Assembly: GCF_012849055.1 (NCBI RefSeq)
Contig: NZ_CP051677.1
Coordinates: 4,479,001 to 4,543,000, forward strand
Direction of reading: 5' to 3'
Source: Spirosoma rhododendri
GTDB lineage: Bacteria > Bacteroidota > Bacteroidia > Cytophagales > Spirosomataceae
DNA length: 64,000 nucleotides
The translations under genes and the position numbers were made by a program. This document shows positions 62,317 through 64,000 of the stretch, piece after piece; within the stretch, counting starts at the first letter, position 1; each line of letters begins with the position of its first letter. Below the pieces are notes generated by a model, which was given only the letters and a program-made list of their open reading frames with translations, did not search any database and was not told the DNA's origin.

Positions 62317-62883
62317 ATGAAAAAGATCATATCCTTTTTGTTTGTCGGCCTCGCTATCGCGGCCTGTCAGACCGATATCGTCAGCCACCTCGACGACAAA
62401 ACGCTGGAAAACGGCGGCTATATGCGCACCGTTACCCCCTACCCTGTCAGCAACAGTACGTTCAGCGTCAGTAAGGCGAACCTGAGCGGCACAAAGCTGG
62501 AACTGGTGGCTGAGGCCGTAACGCCCAACTCTGGGGCGCTGTTCTCGTCCTACGATCTGTCGATTGCGTTTGTCGATGCAACGCCGAGCAATGGCACCAA
62601 GAGCGTCTCGGCCGTCGCCCTGAAATCGCTACCGTCGAGCAGCTTCGCCAAAGACGCCACAACGGGCTACCCACGTGCGACGCTGTCTATCACCGGCACC
62701 GAGGCACTGAACGCCGTGAAGCTGACGTCGGCCGACATTACCGCCACTGATTATTTCACCGTAACGGCGGTTATGAACCTGACCAATGGCAAGTCGTTTT
62801 CGGCGGCTAACACGGGCGTAAACATCACGGGGGGTGCTTTTTACAGCTCGCCCTTCACCTATCGCATCAACGTCGCGAACTAG
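62317..62883 (+). CDS. Lipoprotein, third gene of the SusCD locus
   Basis: 188 residues with a lipobox ('AIAAC', Cys17) and a mature beta-rich domain ('LVAEAVTPNSGALFSSYDLS', 'SITGTEALNAVKLTSADIT', ending 'YRINVAN'). It lies 27 bases after SusD, so it belongs to the same transcript. It probably works as a surface glycan-binding protein, as third genes of such loci often do, but I see no recognised carbohydrate-binding module. It is followed by a strong terminator. Confidence 0.75.
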   Translation: MKKIISFLFVGLAIAACQTDIVSHLDDKTLENGGYMRTVTPYPVSNSTFSVSKANLSGTKLELVAEAVTPNSGALFSSYDLSIAFVDATPSNGTKSVSAVALKSLPSSSFAKDATTGYPRATLSITGTEALNAVKLTSADITATDYFTVTAVMNLTNGKSFSAANTGVNITGGAFYSSPFTYRINVAN

Positions 62884-62901
62884 GTAGTTTTTGAGTGTAC
62901 G

Positions 62902-62939
62902 AAAAAGTCCGGCACCCACGTGGTCGCCGGACTTTTTTT
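62902..62939 (+). terminator. Intrinsic terminator of the SusCD operon
   Basis: AAAAAGTCCGGC (62902-62913) pairs with GCCGGACTTTTTTT (62926-62939): a GC-rich stem and a seven-T tail. It ends the susC-susD-lipoprotein transcript. Confidence 0.9.
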
Positions 62940-62997
62940 CGTTTATGGCTGTGCAATCGAACTGGTGCGTGCATCCATATGAGAAACCGTTTCTATC

Positions 62998-63435
62998 ATG
63001 GCTCGCTTCCAATTTGTTTCCCTACTTTTTTGCCTGCTGCTATGTATCAGCCAATTCGTATCTGCCCAGCAGGTTACAGCGCAGGATCTGCTGCTGCGCG
63101 AGCTTAAGCAGACGGGTGAAATTTACACCGTCGTTGAGAAACAGCCGACTTTTTCGGGCGGTCAGAACGCATTGCAACAATACCTCAGACAGCATCGGCG
63201 GTACCCCGAAGCAGCCCGTAAAGCTGGTATCTCGGGACGGGTATTTGTCGCATTCGTTGTGAATACGGATGGTAGTATTCAGGATGTAGAACTGCTCAAA
63301 GGCATTGGATTGGGGTGCGATGAAGAAGCGATTCGCCTTGTCAAGGGTATGCCGAAATGGATACCGGGTAGTCAATCTGGTAAAGCTATTCGCGTCAAAT
63401 ACAACCTTCCTATCGCTTTCGGACTGACCGAATAG
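62998..63435 (+). CDS. Secreted TonB C-terminal-domain protein, copy 1
   Basis: 145 residues with a signal peptide (MARFQFVSLLFCLLLCISQFVSAQ) and one TonB C-terminal domain ('YPEAARKAGISGRVFVAFVV', 'CDEEAIRLVKGMPKWIPG', 'VKYNLPIAF'). There is no N-terminal membrane helix apart from the cleavable signal, and no proline-rich linker, so it lacks the energy-coupling part and cannot be a normal TonB. It may be a periplasmic or outer-membrane adaptor. The next gene starts within 27 bases and is a paralog. Confidence 0.85.
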   Translation: MARFQFVSLLFCLLLCISQFVSAQQVTAQDLLLRELKQTGEIYTVVEKQPTFSGGQNALQQYLRQHRRYPEAARKAGISGRVFVAFVVNTDGSIQDVELLKGIGLGCDEEAIRLVKGMPKWIPGSQSGKAIRVKYNLPIAFGLTE

Positions 63436-63462
63436 ATGAACCATACGATCATGATTGGCTGC

Positions 63463-63888
63463 ATGAAACACAGCTGGCTGATGAGTTGTGTAATTGGTGG
63501 GTTCGCGTTACTTTCGTCCTGCTCGACCACGCTGTTACAGGTAACTCCGAATCCACCCGATCTAAGCATATATCTGTGTTCTATGGCAAACCGTAATCCT
63601 GAATTTCCCGGCGGTATCGACGCTTTGCTCGCTTACGTCGATCAGCACAGTACGTACCCAATCGAAGCTGCTCAGGCTGCTATTACCGGGAAGGTATTTA
63701 TCTCATTCATCGTCAGCAAAACTGGCGACGTCACCAACGTCAGCGTACTACAAGGGCTCGGCTACGGCTGCGACGAAGAAGCGGTTCGACTCGTTCGGGA
63801 AATGCCCCGCTGGATACCCGGCAAACAAAACGACGAGTACGTGAACGTAAAATACACCCTACCCGTATCATTCGGCACGGGGAATTAA
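63463..63888 (+). CDS. TonB C-terminal-domain lipoprotein, copy 2
   Basis: 141 residues from the ATG at 63463, chosen because it gives a lipoprotein signal ('LLSSC', Cys at about 20); the ATG at 63436, directly after the upstream stop, would add nine residues. The TonB-type domain is close to copy 1: 'FPGGIDALLAYVDQHSTYP', 'GKVFISFIVSKTGDVTNVSV', 'CDEEAVRLVREMPRWIPGKQ'. It is an outer-membrane lipoprotein version of the same fold. The pair looks like a tandem duplication. Function unknown. Confidence 0.82.
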   Translation: MKHSWLMSCVIGGFALLSSCSTTLLQVTPNPPDLSIYLCSMANRNPEFPGGIDALLAYVDQHSTYPIEAAQAAITGKVFISFIVSKTGDVTNVSVLQGLGYGCDEEAVRLVREMPRWIPGKQNDEYVNVKYTLPVSFGTGN

Positions 63889-63889
63889 C

Positions 63890-63920
63890 TTGGCAAGCCT
63901 TTGCGGCCTTCCTACCTTTG
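63890..63920 (+). promoter_or_regulatory. Promoter of the gene starting at 63925
   Basis: TTG at 63890-63892 and TACCTTTG at 63913-63920, 20 bases apart: a full match to the Bacteroidetes TTG-N(about 20)-TAnnTTTG promoter. The ATG follows four bases later, implying a leaderless transcript. Confidence 0.6.
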
Positions 63921-63924
63921 CGGT

Positions 63925-64000
63925 ATGAATTCGCCCCTGCTACAGTACCTCGACAATCCCACCGGAACGAGCATTCCCTCTCCCTGTTTCGTGCTCGAAG
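63925..64000 (+). CDS. N-terminal part of a probable carboxynorspermidine decarboxylase (3' end outside window)
   Basis: The first 25 residues read 'MNSPLLQYLDNPTGTSIPSP' then 'CFVLE'. The 'PSPCFVLE' block is the start typical of carboxynorspermidine decarboxylase (PLP-dependent, alanine racemase fold), which follows the dehydrogenase in the norspermidine/spermidine route. The dehydrogenase homologue is at 50205-51413. Only the first codons are in the window, so the call rests on one short motif and the pathway context. Confidence 0.5.
   Translation, partial: MNSPLLQYLDNPTGTSIPSPCFVLE

Noticed and set aside
1..64000. CRISPR arrays, tRNA or rRNA genes
   Set aside because: No regularly spaced direct repeats with unique spacers, and no sequence with tRNA arms or conserved rRNA segments was recognised by eye.

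Overview
The window looks like a chromosomal segment of a free-living, GC-rich member of the Bacteroidota, most likely order Cytophagales (Spirosoma-like). The evidence is a SusC/SusD-type nutrient uptake pair, a type IX secretion (T9SS) style C-terminal domain on a fibronectin-repeat protein, many secreted glycoside hydrolases (GH5, GH9, GH16, GH43), promoter -7 elements of the form TAnnTTTG, and few Shine-Dalgarno sequences. Naming the genus is an inference; no rRNA or tRNA gene is visible.

Layout. 1-6.4 kb: the end of a pseudouridine synthase, a GT2 glycosyltransferase with a membrane GT39-like partner, rsmI with an overlapping DUF4105 gene, and a secreted GH5 enzyme. 6.7-8.7 kb: a three-gene, strikingly A/T-rich islet (DUF805, a secreted orphan, a TPR protein) that looks foreign. 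9-16.2 kb: small metabolic and regulatory genes (GNAT, GAF, map, AraC plus SDR), a possible two-gene toxin-antitoxin-like pair with an unlisted 53-residue partner, and a nucleoside-hydrolase-like DUF1593 protein. 16.2-18.3 kb: GH16 and GH43 enzymes. 18.4-33.4 kb: one minus-strand, six-gene operon for a cell-surface apparatus: beta-barrel protein, 2004-residue giant protein, 376-residue secreted orphan, a frameshifted FN3 protein, an 11xFN3 protein with a T9SS sorting domain, and a small lipoprotein. 33.6-46.7 kb: YdeI-like protein, S9 peptidase, OmpA protein, serine hydrolase, GT39, a two-component system with an overlapping lipoprotein gene, and a subtilase. 46.8-53 kb: aminopeptidase P, TetR, a tandem pair of WapI-immunity-like proteins, a saccharopine/carboxynorspermidine dehydrogenase, and a paralogous pair of secreted proteins. 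53-62.9 kb: a divergent carbohydrate locus (ThuA, GH9 and DUF5009 on the minus strand; SusC, SusD and a lipoprotein on the plus strand). 63-64 kb: two TonB C-terminal-domain proteins and the start of a probable carboxynorspermidine decarboxylase.

The most interesting points are: (i) the tightly packed 15-kb surface operon; (ii) a roughly 40-bp element found both upstream of that operon and upstream of the response-regulator gene, suggesting that the two-component system controls the operon; (iii) three single-base frameshifts, two of them G losses in neighbouring susC and susD; (iv) two families of dispersed intergenic inverted repeats, one built on GTCATCCCGA hairpins (three clear copies and one decayed) and one built on TTAAAC-like phrases (three loci).
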